Source: UBA1494_A sp963973975
GTDB taxonomy: Bacteria; Bacteroidota; Bacteroidia; Flavobacteriales_E; Vicingaceae
Reading direction: 5' to 3'
DNA length: 64,000 bases
Assembly: GCA_963973975.1 (NCBI GenBank)
Contig: CAXBCF010000013.1
Coordinates: 1-64,000 of the forward strand
Shown: positions 52,660-61,365 of the stretch, one piece after another
Position numbering within the stretch: the first letter of the stretch is position 1
Layout: every line of letters starts with the position of its first letter
Position numbers and translations under genes: made by a program
The notes under the pieces: generated by a model
What the model was told of the DNA's origin: nothing
Databases searched by the model: none
What the model saw: the letters and a program-made list of their open reading frames with translations, nothing else

Positions 52660-52674
52660 CATCATTCACCTATT

Positions 52675-52720
52675 TCAAATCATAAAAAAAGCCCCATATG
52701 GGGCTTTTTTTATGATTTGA
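52675..52720. terminator. 46-base perfect palindrome, bidirectional terminator
   Basis: All 46 bases pair with the opposite half, with no mismatch and no spacer (centre between 52697 and 52698). The core is GCCCCATATGGGGC flanked by seven As and seven Ts, with mirrored outer arms. It lies between the stops of two converging genes (52659 and 52727) and can terminate both. Confidence 0.95.
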
Positions 52721-52726
52721 TTATAA

Positions 52727-53731
52727 TTAATTTCGATCATCTTTCACACCAAAACTGTATGCAAAGCCAACACCAATCACATATTTAAACTGTGTTCTAG
52801 CACCAACTATTGGTTCACCATTTTCTGCTAGTTTTTGTGTTCCGTCGTTGTTTAGCACTTGTATGTCAATATCATCGTCATAAATTAAAGAAGTGCTAAT
52901 AGTAGCTGAAATAAACCTATTAACCTTCATAGTAAGTAAGTTATCCCAATTAACATCGATGTTTTGAGGATTTTCTAAGTAATTTGAAAATAAACTCAAA
53001 TTAGTTGAATAGGTGACATTTTCAAGTATCTCTTTGGAATAGCCAAATCGAAGAAATCCTCCAACTTCACTGCGAATATTTTTTCCTTTCTCTAATATGT
53101 TGCCATTGGTATCTCGCACAGCGCCTTCAACGCCAAAAGCTCCTTGATCAGCTAAACTCTGTACGCTAACAACTGTAACTTTTGCAGTTAAAGGAGCCAT
53201 GAATAAAGTAAAATCTTTACCTCTTTTATAATCCATACCTACAGCACCTAGAAAGTATCCTGGAGCCATGAAATCTGAAATTACAACTGAGTCATTTGGG
53301 AAATTAAACCCTCGATCAAATTGTGAACGGAAATTTAAAAGTCCTGAATAATACCAATTTTTAGAGGCTTTTCTTCCGTATTTTGACGTTAGCTCAATTC
53401 TGTCGTCAGACTTTATGAAGTCAGCCGAATTTCCTTGTCGAATTAACCCGTAACCCATATCTAAATAATTATCCCATGTATTTTTACCTTTTTTGTAATG
53501 CGCAAAAAGGCTTGTGATGGCATTGATAGAAATAGAATTTTGCCCCCCGGCTGCCCAATTATTCAAACTAACTTGAGAGAAGTTGGCATTAAAAACCCCA
53601 CCTACTCTCCAACCATCTGCTATGGTGTCAGCTCTTTTCTTTTTTAAATCATCCTCTACCTCAGTCGTTTGAGCAAGTGATATAAAACTTAGTGATAGAC
53701 ATAAAATGCCTGTGAAAATACTTTTCATCAT
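52727..53731 (-). CDS. DUF3078 family outer-membrane-type protein
   Basis: This 334-residue exported protein of the Bacteroidota DUF3078 family has a signal peptide (about 1-21, FISLAQ). It then shows the family start DGWRVGGVFNANFSQVSLNNWAAGGQNSISI, and continues as barrel-like strands to a terminal FAYSFGVKDDRN. I use the ATG pair at 53731. The frame reaches upstream to 53800, but those residues overlap the mscS gene and do not look like a signal peptide. It starts 20 bases after the mscS stop, so the two may be co-transcribed. Function unknown. Confidence 0.88.
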   Translation of the reverse strand: MMKSIFTGILCLSLSFISLAQTTEVEDDLKKKRADTIADGWRVGGVFNANFSQVSLNNWAAGGQNSISINAITSLFAHYKKGKNTWDNYLDMGYGLIRQGNSADFIKSDDRIELTSKYGRKASKNWYYSGLLNFRSQFDRGFNFPNDSVVISDFMAPGYFLGAVGMDYKRGKDFTLFMAPLTAKVTVVSVQSLADQGAFGVEGAVRDTNGNILEKGKNIRSEVGGFLRFGYSKEILENVTYSTNLSLFSNYLENPQNIDVNWDNLLTMKVNRFISATISTSLIYDDDIDIQVLNNDGTQKLAENGEPIVGARTQFKYVIGVGFAYSFGVKDDRN

Positions 53732-53750
53732 TTTCAAATAACTTAAATTA

Positions 53751-54569
53751 TTAATTCTCTTTATGTAAGTGTACATCCATTTGTGGGAAAGGGAAACCAA
53801 TGTTTTCTTGGTTAAAGGTTGTATAAATCTTTTCTAGGTTTTCCATTTTAACATTCCAAAAGTCAGGAGCATTTACCCAAACCCTAACTGCTAAATTTAC
53901 TGAGCTATCAGCTAATTCGCTCATTTTAATAAATGGTTCAGGATCTTTTAAAATTCGATCGTCTTGATCTAGTATTGTAAATAAAACCCTTCTAGCTTTT
54001 TCTACATCCTCACCATAAGAAATACCAATAGCCCAATCAACACGGCGAGTTGGTTCTGTAGAGTAGTTAGTTAGAGAGCCGGTAGCTAAATTTCCATTCG
54101 GAAGAATTATGGTTTTATTGTCAGGAGTTTTTAAAATAGTGTTAAAAATTAATATGCTACTAACAGTCCCACTGAAACCTTGTGCTTCAATAAAATCACC
54201 AACTTTAAAGGGTTTTAAAATTAAAATAATTACTCCACCGGCAAAGTTTTGCAAAGTGCCTGAGAGGGCTAAACCTACAGCCAAACCTGCAGCTCCAATA
54301 ATTGCTACAAATGATGTCATGGCAATTCCAACCATGCTCAAAACGGAGATAATTAGAAATATTTTTAAAGCTATCCCAATTAGACTAATTAAAAATGGAC
54401 GTAAAGAAGGATCTATACCTCTTTTTTCTAAACCTTTCGAGAGACTATTGGTTATCCTTTTTATCACCCAAAGTCCTACAACTAGGGTAATAATTGCACC
54501 AATTAACTGTGGGCCATATGTAATTACGAAATGACCAATTTCTTCTGAGTATTTGTTGATTTCTTGCAT
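53751..54569 (-). CDS. mscS: Small-conductance mechanosensitive ion channel (MscS family)
   Basis: This 272-residue MscS-type channel protects against hypoosmotic shock. Three N-terminal helices are at about 17-38, 59-80 and 86-115; the last is the pore helix, rich in Ala and Gly (GAAGLAVGLALSGTLQNFAGGVIILI). The cytoplasmic vestibule follows with GDFIEAQGFSGTVSSILIFNT and LPNGNLATGSLTNYS. The length equals E. coli MscS. A possible -7 element (TACTTTTG, minus strand, at 54593-54600) lies upstream. Confidence 0.93.
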   Translation of the reverse strand: MQEINKYSEEIGHFVITYGPQLIGAIITLVVGLWVIKRITNSLSKGLEKRGIDPSLRPFLISLIGIALKIFLIISVLSMVGIAMTSFVAIIGAAGLAVGLALSGTLQNFAGGVIILILKPFKVGDFIEAQGFSGTVSSILIFNTILKTPDNKTIILPNGNLATGSLTNYSTEPTRRVDWAIGISYGEDVEKARRVLFTILDQDDRILKDPEPFIKMSELADSSVNLAVRVWVNAPDFWNVKMENLEKIYTTFNQENIGFPFPQMDVHLHKEN

Positions 54570-54592
54570 AGTTTTACATTTTAATTTGGCGA

Positions 54593-54600
54593 CAAAAGTA
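54593..54600 (-). promoter_or_regulatory. -7 element of the mscS promoter
   Basis: Minus-strand TACTTTTG is a perfect TAnnTTTG match, 23 bases before the mscS ATG. No TTG at -33 is found. Confidence 0.4.
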
Positions 54601-54657
54601 AAATATTTTTAGTATTTACATGTTAACTGTCTGTTTTTAAAGTTTATTTAATTTGTC

Positions 54658-55902
54658 ATGAATAGAACCTTTCTCATTTTTCTGATTTTTTTCCTGCTCT
54701 TTTTATTTGAATGGTATTCATTTCAAGCAGTTAAGACATTAACAGCCCATTTTTCAGCTACTTGGAAAAAAGCATTTCACATCAGTTATTTAAGTCTTTC
54801 TTTGATAATGCTTTGTGCTTTTTTGTATTATCATTTTGGCAATCCCGATTTGTTGGGCAAAAATGCACGTATGTTTTTGCTTTTTATCGTTTTTATGAAT
54901 TTTATCGCCAAGCTATTCATGGTCCTTTTTCTTTTCATAGATGATATTCAAAGAGGTTTGCGTTGGGTATATCACCGTTTTTCGAATCCCGAAAGTAAAA
55001 TGGCGAAAGAAGGCATCAGTCGCTCAGAGTTTTTAGCGAAAACAGGGATTATTTTAGCAGCTGTACCATTAGTATCGATGTCTTGGGGAATTGTAAGTGG
55101 CGCTCACGACTACAGAGTGAGAAGGATAAAACTGCCTGTAAAAAACCTTCCAAGAGGTTTAGAGGGATTAAGAATAGGTCAGATTTCTGACATTCATTCG
55201 GGAAGTTTTTGGAATAAAAGAGCGGTAATTGGAGGAGTTGAAATGCTACAAGCTGAAAAGCCAGATCTGCTATTTTTTACTGGAGATTTGGTCAATAATC
55301 GAGCCACTGAAATGCAAGATTGGGGAACTGTGTTTTCAAAAATGCAAGCGCCTTTGGGAGTTTACTCAGTTTTTGGAAATCACGATTACGGCGATTATGT
55401 CAACTGGGAAACTCAAGCAGCTAAACAAAAGAATAGTAAAGACTTGGCGAAAATCCAAAAAGGAATGGGTTGGGATTTGCTATCCAACGAAAGTAGAGTG
55501 CTTGAAATTGATGGTGTAAAGCTCGGTATAATCGGAGTTGAAAATTGGAGTAATCGTGGTCGTTTTCCCAAATACGGAAATTTGCAAAAAGCGGCATTGA
55601 ACCATGAAGACAATGCTTTTAATATTTTACTTTCTCATGATCCAAGCCATTGGCAAGCTGAAGTGGTAAACTATCCAAAAATCGACTTAACCCTTTCAGG
55701 TCACACTCACGGCATGCAGTTCGGTGTTGAAGTCCCAGGATTTAAATGGAGTCCTGTTCAATACATATACAAAGAATGGGCTGGCCTGTATCAAAGCAAT
55801 CAAAATTATTTGTACGTTAACCGAGGTTTTGGATACATTGGCTATCCGGGTAGAATTGGAATTCCGCCAGAGATAACTGTAATCACTTTAGAACGTGTAT
55901 AG
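54658..55902 (+). CDS. Membrane-anchored metallophosphoesterase
   Basis: This 414-residue protein has N-terminal membrane helices (about 3-20, 40-60, 77-98 and 120-143) and then a calcineurin-like phosphoesterase domain. Its motifs are visible: QISDIHSG, FTGDLVNN, GNHDYGDY, LLSHDPSH and SGHTHGMQ. Such proteins hydrolyse phosphoester or lipid-linked diphosphate bonds (YaeI/LpxH-like in E. coli relatives). It ends at the promoter of the next gene. No close operon partner. Confidence 0.9.
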   Translation: MNRTFLIFLIFFLLFLFEWYSFQAVKTLTAHFSATWKKAFHISYLSLSLIMLCAFLYYHFGNPDLLGKNARMFLLFIVFMNFIAKLFMVLFLFIDDIQRGLRWVYHRFSNPESKMAKEGISRSEFLAKTGIILAAVPLVSMSWGIVSGAHDYRVRRIKLPVKNLPRGLEGLRIGQISDIHSGSFWNKRAVIGGVEMLQAEKPDLLFFTGDLVNNRATEMQDWGTVFSKMQAPLGVYSVFGNHDYGDYVNWETQAAKQKNSKDLAKIQKGMGWDLLSNESRVLEIDGVKLGIIGVENWSNRGRFPKYGNLQKAALNHEDNAFNILLSHDPSHWQAEVVNYPKIDLTLSGHTHGMQFGVEVPGFKWSPVQYIYKEWAGLYQSNQNYLYVNRGFGYIGYPGRIGIPPEITVITLERV

Positions 55903-55903
55903 G

Positions 55904-55935
55904 TTTGGTTTGGCGAACATTATTAATTATATTTG
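55904..55935 (+). promoter_or_regulatory. Bacteroidota-type promoter of the DNRLRE gene
   Basis: TTTG (55904-55907), 20 bases, then a perfect -7 TATATTTG (55928-55935), 30 bases before the ATG at 55965. It begins 2 bases after the stop of the phosphoesterase gene. Confidence 0.65.
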
Positions 55936-55964
55936 GTTATTGTTACACTATAAAAAACATTCTT

Positions 55965-56903
55965 ATGAAAAAACTTCTACTGACTATTTTATCAATCACA
56001 ATTTTCTCATTTTTTTCATTCTCTCAAACAACTATAATACTAGAGCCAGACAAAGATAACACACTATATGAGTCCAACAACGGTTCGTTAAGCAATGGTT
56101 CAGGTTCGAGTCTCTTTTTTGGACAAACAAACTCAAACTTAACAAGAAGAGCAGTTGTAAAATTTAGACTGGATACGCTACCTTCAAATATTATCGTAAC
56201 TAATGTTCGTTTAAGTTTTAAAGTCTCTAGAGTTAATAATACCTCACCTAGCAATGCATCTATTCATGTTTTAACAAATGATTGGGGAGAAGGTTCTTCA
56301 GTAGCTACAGGTCAAGGTGGAGGTGGAGCTAGCTCTGCAACTAATGATGCAACTTGGATACATACATTTTTTAACACAGCAACTTGGAATAATGCAGGTG
56401 GCGATTTTGATACATCTTCCTCAGCAAGTTCTTCAGTTGGTAGTGTTGGAACTAATGTTGTTTTTTCTAGCACCCAAATGGTTTCTGATGTTCAGCAATG
56501 GATCGATTCAAGTAGTACAAATTTTGGTTGGATTGTTTTAGGAGATGAATCTTCTTCTGCTAGCGCTAAAAGAGTTCATTCAAGAGAAGCGACTAATTCT
56601 GCAGATCGACCTATTTTGACTATAACATACATAGCAACTACAGGCCTAGAAAAAGAAGTTGGAATTGCTGATGAAATTATGATTGGTCCAATACCTGCGA
56701 ATGAATTTATTAATTTGGATTACAATGCCTCAAACTTTTTTTCAGAAGGGCTGATCATAAGTTTAGAGGGAAAAAAAGTAATGAATGTAAATTTAGACAA
56801 TAGCAAAAAAATTGACATTGCTTCATTATCTAAAGGAATCTATTTCATTCAATTACGTAGTTTAAATGGTGATTTTGTTACAAAAAAGTTCATAAAAAAT
56901 TAA
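55965..56903 (+). CDS. Secreted DNRLRE-domain protein with T9SS type A sorting domain
   Basis: This 312-residue exported protein has a signal peptide (about 1-21, SFFSFSQ), a DNRLRE/CBM-like beta domain and a C-terminal Por_Secre_tail. The DNRLRE domain (about 22-220) contains LEPDKDNTLYESNNGSLSNGSG, RRAVVKFRLDTLP, WGEG, WIHTFFNTATWNNAGGDFD and SDVQQWIDSSSTNFGWIVLGDES. The tail (about 235-312) contains GPIPANEFINLDY, then SLEGKKVM and IASLSKGIYFIQL. It is thus a T9SS cargo that stays on the cell surface or is released. Ligand unknown, perhaps a glycan. I use the ATG at 55965; the upstream extension to 55905 is not family-like. Confidence 0.88.
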   Translation: MKKLLLTILSITIFSFFSFSQTTIILEPDKDNTLYESNNGSLSNGSGSSLFFGQTNSNLTRRAVVKFRLDTLPSNIIVTNVRLSFKVSRVNNTSPSNASIHVLTNDWGEGSSVATGQGGGGASSATNDATWIHTFFNTATWNNAGGDFDTSSSASSSVGSVGTNVVFSSTQMVSDVQQWIDSSSTNFGWIVLGDESSSASAKRVHSREATNSADRPILTITYIATTGLEKEVGIADEIMIGPIPANEFINLDYNASNFFSEGLIISLEGKKVMNVNLDNSKKIDIASLSKGIYFIQLRSLNGDFVTKKFIKN

Positions 56904-57027
56904 ATTCAAACCTTAGTACAATTAACCTCCCTACTAGAAAGTTAGATTCAAACGATGTATTTATTTTCTACTAAAATTATAATATTTGCAACTAAATGTT
57001 TATCAATAACTTGAAATTTTAATACCT

Positions 57028-57402
57028 ATGGGGGTTTTAATTAAGCTAAAACTTAGATTGTTACTATCTTCTATTATTTTAGTTGTTTTTTCAGCCTGTA
57101 CTTATGATAGTGAAGAAGATGTAATTCCTTCAATTCAAGAAACTTGCGATACTGATAGCATAAAGTATTCTGAACAAATTCAGAAAATAATAAGCACAAA
57201 CTGTGCAATAAGTGGTTGTCATTTTCCAGGATCCGGTGTTGGTAACTTCACTTCTTACCAAGGAGTTCAGTCAAAAGTGAACAATGGCTCATTTAGAAAT
57301 AGAGTTATCGTTAGAAAAGATATGCCACCAGATAGAAATCTTTCTAATTGTGAAGTTGAGCAGTTGATAGTTTGGCTGGATGATGGGGCTTTAAATAATT
57401 AA
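57028..57402 (+). CDS. Small lipoprotein with CX4CH heme-type motif
   Basis: This 124-residue lipoprotein has leader and lipobox FSAC (C24). The mature part has IQKIISTNCAISGCHFPGSG, where C59 and C64-H65 form a CX4CH rather than CXXCH heme site. A candidate axial methionine is M99 in RKDMPPD, followed by NCEVEQLIVWLDDG, as in c-type cytochrome domains. Bacteroidota often carry such 'CA.SGCH' domains of unassigned name. The gene is 6 bases upstream of the DUF5777 gene and begins a three-gene set. Heme binding is inferred. Confidence 0.78.
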   Translation: MGVLIKLKLRLLLSSIILVVFSACTYDSEEDVIPSIQETCDTDSIKYSEQIQKIISTNCAISGCHFPGSGVGNFTSYQGVQSKVNNGSFRNRVIVRKDMPPDRNLSNCEVEQLIVWLDDGALNN

Positions 57403-57408
57403 AAACTT

Positions 57409-58263
57409 ATGAAAAAGCACTTTCTATTTCTTTTTTACATTGTTTTTAAAGTAGCTCCAATTCTGTTTTCACAAAATCAGAAAGTAATTAAAGTAGAAGA
57501 AACTTTTAAAGATACAAGAGTCGTAAACGGTCATTCTATAGAAACTAATCAAGTAGGACAACTTAAGTTTATAATTTCGCACCGATTTGGTAACGTTAGT
57601 GATGGAATTGATGAGTTTTTTGGCTTAGATCAATCGACTGTTCGGCTTGGCTTAGATTATGGACTATCTAATTGGTTAACAGTTGGGATAGGTAGAAGTT
57701 CTTTTGAAAAAACCTTAGATGGATTTATTAAAGCAAAAGTGATTCAACAAAAAGAGAAAAATGGAGCACCGGTTAGTTTAACAGTTCTTAGTTCGATTGC
57801 CTACCGGACTTTAGATTTTGATGATCAAAGAGATGAGCTTCTTAGTTCAAGGCTTTTCTATACCTACCAAGCAATTTTTGCAAGAAAATTTTCTGATAGA
57901 TTTTCATTACAGGTAATGCCTACTGTTGTTCACAGGAACTTAGTTAGTAGTTCGGAGGTCAGTAATGATGTATTTGCATTAGGTTCTGCAACAAGATATC
58001 AGTTATCTAAAATGGTTTCCTTTCAAACTGAATACTATTATGTTTTTCCAGATCAAATTGAGTCAATCTATTCGAACTCCTTTTCTTTAGGAGTTGATAT
58101 TGAAACTAAAAATCATGTTTTCCAATTGCATGTTTCTAATTCAAGAGGAATGATAGAAAAGTTTTTCATAGGTGAAACAAGAGCAAAATGGCAAGATGGC
58201 GATTTTTTCTTTGGATTTAATATAACAAGAGATTTTCAAATAAAAGGAAAAAAATATAAATGA
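57409..58263 (+). CDS. DUF5777 family beta-barrel protein
   Basis: This 284-residue outer-membrane protein of the DUF5777 family has a signal peptide (about 1-22). The characteristic LKFIISHRFGNVSDGIDEFFGLDQSTVRLGLDYGLSNWLTVGIGRS follows, and then barrel strands end near FNITRDFQIKGKKYK. In several Bacteroidota the family is encoded with c-type cytochromes. Here its stop overlaps the next ATG (ATGA) by four bases, coupling it to the diheme cytochrome. It may serve as an outer-membrane conduit or porin; this is inference from gene order. Confidence 0.82.
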   Translation: MKKHFLFLFYIVFKVAPILFSQNQKVIKVEETFKDTRVVNGHSIETNQVGQLKFIISHRFGNVSDGIDEFFGLDQSTVRLGLDYGLSNWLTVGIGRSSFEKTLDGFIKAKVIQQKEKNGAPVSLTVLSSIAYRTLDFDDQRDELLSSRLFYTYQAIFARKFSDRFSLQVMPTVVHRNLVSSSEVSNDVFALGSATRYQLSKMVSFQTEYYYVFPDQIESIYSNSFSLGVDIETKNHVFQLHVSNSRGMIEKFFIGETRAKWQDGDFFFGFNITRDFQIKGKKYK

Positions 58264-59282
58264 TTAGAAAGAAATTAATATTTACAATATTAGTGCTTTT
58301 TAGCTGCTTCAGCCTTTGGTCGTCTTTTATTCTACCTACGGAAAATAGGTGGAGTAGCAAGACTCCTTTGTATCAAATTTTAGAAGCTTTTGGAGAAACT
58401 TTACCCGATCATGCTAGAAATAATGCCGATGAAACTACTATTAAAAGAGGTTATGATTTAATTCATTACGGAAGAACAATTGGGCCAAATGGGAAAAAAT
58501 CTAAATATATCAGCAAGTTTTATGCATGCACAAGTTGTCACAATCAGCAAAGGGAAGACCCACATTTGGTGAATCTCGACCCACAAAAGCGATTGGAATA
58601 TGCTTTGGCTAATGATTTGAAATTTCTTCAAGGAAGTACCTTTTATGGAATTGCTAATCGCGAAACATGGTATAATGATGATTACTATTTAAAATACGGA
58701 GATTTGGTTCAACCGGCAATGAATAGTTTAGCTAAGGCTACTCAACTATGTGCTACAGTTTGCTCTTCAGGGCGTTTGCTTTTAGATTGGGAATTGGAAG
58801 CAATTTTAGCTTATTATTGGAATAATCAATTAACATTAGGAGACTTAGCATTAGATGAATTGGAATTAACTAAAGTTTTAAAAACACCCGCTAGTGAGCG
58901 GCCTGAAATGATAAAAATGCTAAAATCAAAATATTCTCAAAAATCTCCTGCAAATTTTGGGAAAGTTCCTGATGATAAATCACTTGGGTATTCTTTAAAA
59001 GGGGATGCAGAAAATGGGAAAGCCATTTATCGTTTAAGTTGTCTAGCCTGTCACCAAAAAGAAGGAGTAGCTGGAATGACGTTGACTCCCAATCAACTTA
59101 CTTTCAGGAAATTTAAAAAAAACCTAACTAAAGAAGGGGTCTACAATATTTATGACATTGTAAGAATTGGGACTTATACGGATCAAGGCAAACCAAGATA
59201 TATGCCACACTACACAAAAGACAGGATGAGTAATCAACAAATTGAGGACTTGAGATCCTATATTTTAGAAGAAGCTAATTAG
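58260..59282 (+). CDS. Diheme c-type cytochrome
   Basis: This 340-residue exported cytochrome has an N-terminal membrane/signal segment (about 6-24) and two CXXCH heme sites, C90-x2-C93-H94 (ACTSCHNQ) and C261-x2-C264-H265 (SCLACHQK). Axial methionine candidates are M154 and M315 (YMPHYT). An extra cysteine pair, C164 and C168 (QLCATVCSSG), lies between the heme domains. The length and domain order resemble SoxA/thiosulfate-dehydrogenase-type or cytochrome c4-like diheme proteins; the precise role is not determined. It is translationally coupled to the DUF5777 barrel gene. Confidence 0.85.
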   Translation: MIRKKLIFTILVLFSCFSLWSSFILPTENRWSSKTPLYQILEAFGETLPDHARNNADETTIKRGYDLIHYGRTIGPNGKKSKYISKFYACTSCHNQQREDPHLVNLDPQKRLEYALANDLKFLQGSTFYGIANRETWYNDDYYLKYGDLVQPAMNSLAKATQLCATVCSSGRLLLDWELEAILAYYWNNQLTLGDLALDELELTKVLKTPASERPEMIKMLKSKYSQKSPANFGKVPDDKSLGYSLKGDAENGKAIYRLSCLACHQKEGVAGMTLTPNQLTFRKFKKNLTKEGVYNIYDIVRIGTYTDQGKPRYMPHYTKDRMSNQQIEDLRSYILEEAN

Positions 59283-59367
59283 TGTTAAAACAAAAATTGG
59301 TTTTTATGGTTAAATAATAAATTGATTTTTTCAGCTATATTGCATAATTCTTTTTAAATTTAAAAAG

Positions 59368-60060
59368 ATGAATTTTAACTCAGTTAACCTTTTAGAAGAA
59401 CTCCATAAAGAACGAGAAAAGCTTGCCAAAAAAGAGGTAATTCAAGAAGTTAATGAAATATTAAATCAAGCATCGGCTAAAGATTTAGAGATTTTAGAAA
59501 AATTAGAAAATGGTTCAGGGAATTTAGTTATACCTAAAGAACGATTAAATGCGGATGCGATTTTCGATATCAATGAAATAAAAAATCTGTGCCTCAAATA
59601 CCGTTTGCGCTTTTTGGATTCTTCCTTATTTAAGGGAGAAATCCCCTATGAAGGAATTTCAAAAATAAAATCCTTAGAAAATGAGCTTGATTGCAGCTTA
59701 ACAAATTTCAAAGTATTGGCACCCAAAGAACTTTTTCATTTAACTGATAAAGACTCTGACCCAATTTTATTTTTAAAGCTTTCAGAAACAAAATTTTATT
59801 TCATTCACAAATGGGGAGGAGAAATAAATCGCTTTAGAGCACTTTTAGCATATCCTATGCGCAGTTTTTCTACCATGTTTTCCTTTCTTTTAGGAGTGGC
59901 ATTTATTTTTTCATGGCTCATTCCCACGCCAAACCAAACGGTTTTTCTGTTTCTGTTTGTACATAGTTTTATTGGAATTTGTGGAATTGCATGCATGGTA
60001 GTGATGGGAATGCGAGAGAATTTTAGCAATGTGGAGTGGGACAGCAAATATTTGTCTTAG
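59368..60060 (+). CDS. Hypothetical protein with C-terminal membrane hairpin
   Basis: This 230-residue protein is not recognised as a named family. Residues 1-165 are soluble and charged, with a helical start (LLEELHKEREKLAKKEVIQEVNEILNQ), then LCLKYRLRFLDSSLFKGEIPYEG. Two hydrophobic helices follow at about 168-190 and 192-215, with a short Pro/Asn turn. The final residues are polar, so the long N-terminal domain and the tail lie on the same, probably cytoplasmic, side. No signal peptide is seen. It is the last gene before a promoter at 60051, with 85 bases to the cytochrome gene on the other side. Confidence 0.7.
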   Translation: MNFNSVNLLEELHKEREKLAKKEVIQEVNEILNQASAKDLEILEKLENGSGNLVIPKERLNADAIFDINEIKNLCLKYRLRFLDSSLFKGEIPYEGISKIKSLENELDCSLTNFKVLAPKELFHLTDKDSDPILFLKLSETKFYFIHKWGGEINRFRALLAYPMRSFSTMFSFLLGVAFIFSWLIPTPNQTVFLFLFVHSFIGICGIACMVVMGMRENFSNVEWDSKYLS

Positions 60061-60083
60061 CTGATAGTAGATAGTTACTTTTG
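60051..60083 (+). promoter_or_regulatory. Bacteroidota-type promoter of the DUF2141 gene
   Basis: TTTG (60051-60054), 21 bases, then a perfect -7 TACTTTTG (60076-60083), 20 bases before the ATG at 60103. The -33 lies in the last codons of the preceding gene. Confidence 0.7.
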
Positions 60084-60102
60084 CAGGCTATAAAAAAATA
60101 AA

Positions 60103-60552
60103 ATGAAACACTTTTTTTGGGCGATTCTAGTTTTGAGTATGCTTTCACTAACAGCGGGAGAGAATGAAAAAAAAGGAACCATTCGTATTCAAGTTGAGGG
60201 TTTAAAAAAAGTTAGTGGCAACATCGGGATTTTGGTTTTCAATGCAGATGAAGGTTTTCCAGATAGCAAAGAAAATGCAATTATCGACCGAAAAGTAAAG
60301 GTAGTGGACTTAAGCATGCAAATCGACATTGATAATCTTCCTTATGGAAATTATGCCATTTCAATTGTTCACGATGAAAATTCCAACCAAGAACTCGATA
60401 AAAATATGATAGGAATTCCTAAAGAAGGGTTTGGGTTTTCAAACAATAAAAGTATTTACAAAGGCTTACCTGATTTCAAAGAAGCATCCGTTCTTTTAAA
60501 TCGAGGCCAATTGAAGGTTTCTATTCAGTTAATTCATTTATTCAGTTTGTAG
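60103..60552 (+). CDS. DUF2141 family exported protein
   Basis: This 149-residue protein has a signal peptide (about 1-19) and a compact beta domain of the DUF2141 family: GTIRIQVEGLKKVSGNIGILVFNADEGFP, then IDIDNLPYGNYAISIVHDENSNQELDKNMIGIPKEGFGFSNN. The acidic HDENxNxxLDxN loop is the family hallmark and could bind calcium. Members are periplasmic and have no known activity. It has its own promoter; downstream is a convergent gene. Confidence 0.88.
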   Translation: MKHFFWAILVLSMLSLTAGENEKKGTIRIQVEGLKKVSGNIGILVFNADEGFPDSKENAIIDRKVKVVDLSMQIDIDNLPYGNYAISIVHDENSNQELDKNMIGIPKEGFGFSNNKSIYKGLPDFKEASVLLNRGQLKVSIQLIHLFSL

Positions 60553-60588
60553 AAGAAGAAAGTGAAAGACTAAAAAGATTACGTTATT

Positions 60589-61326
60589 CTATTTTCTTGC
60601 AGCATACCCAAACACCTTTTCTAAAACAGTAGAAGTTCTCGCTAAGGGATTTACCCGAATATTTTTTTCTTCCTCGGCAATTTTTAAAAATAATCCATGC
60701 ACCGCTCGATCGGTTACATAGGCAGCTAAATCGGTATTGACCTTTTCTACAAAGGGTATTTTGTTGTAGGTGGAAGCTAAATCATTCCAATATTTCGTTG
60801 CATTTACTTTGTTTAAACTCTCCTGAATGGAAGGGTTAAATGCTGCTTTTAAGCCTGTTGAAGTGGTTTGTTTTAAATAATGTGTGGCAGCGGTATCTGC
60901 TCCAAAAAGAATTTCCTTGGCGTCCATTATGGTCATGCTTTTTATGGCGCTTATAAACAAAGGTTTGGCTGCACTTACTGCATTTTCAGCAGCTTCGTTT
61001 AAGGAATTTACAAGTCGATCTACCTCTTTGTTGAGCCCAATATCCCTTAATGTGTTTTCTACTTTTAAAGCAGACGGAGGAAATGGAATTTTTATTTTTG
61101 GATTTTTGAGGTAACCACCCGCTTCAGATAATGTTGTAACTCCCTTTGAAGTGCCTTTTTCCAAAGCAGCTTTTAAACCCGAACTAATTTCAGAAAGGGA
61201 AGGGTCAGAAGTTGCACCTGGGCTTTCTTCCAAATCAGCTAAAACCTGCTTGACTTCGTTGCAGGAATTGAAACTAAGTAGTGATAAAATTAGAACGGAA
61301 AGTTTAAGAACGGTTCGGGAATACAT
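60589..61326 (-). CDS. DUF4197 family lipoprotein
   Basis: This 245-residue lipoprotein (lipobox FNSC, acyl cysteine C22) belongs to DUF4197. The family pattern is seen in LSEISSGLKAALEKGTSKGV, LKNPKIKIPFPPSALKVENTLR, and FKNAIxxMTIMDAKEILFGADTAATHYLKQTT. It ends in a conserved RTSTVLEKVFGYAARK. It probably folds as a helical bundle; function unknown. Monocistronic on the minus strand. Confidence 0.92.
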   Translation of the reverse strand: MYSRTVLKLSVLILSLLSFNSCNEVKQVLADLEESPGATSDPSLSEISSGLKAALEKGTSKGVTTLSEAGGYLKNPKIKIPFPPSALKVENTLRDIGLNKEVDRLVNSLNEAAENAVSAAKPLFISAIKSMTIMDAKEILFGADTAATHYLKQTTSTGLKAAFNPSIQESLNKVNATKYWNDLASTYNKIPFVEKVNTDLAAYVTDRAVHGLFLKIAEEEKNIRVNPLARTSTVLEKVFGYAARK

Positions 61327-61365
61327 AAATAAGGCGCTTATAAAAGAGCGTTAAATTATAAAAAA

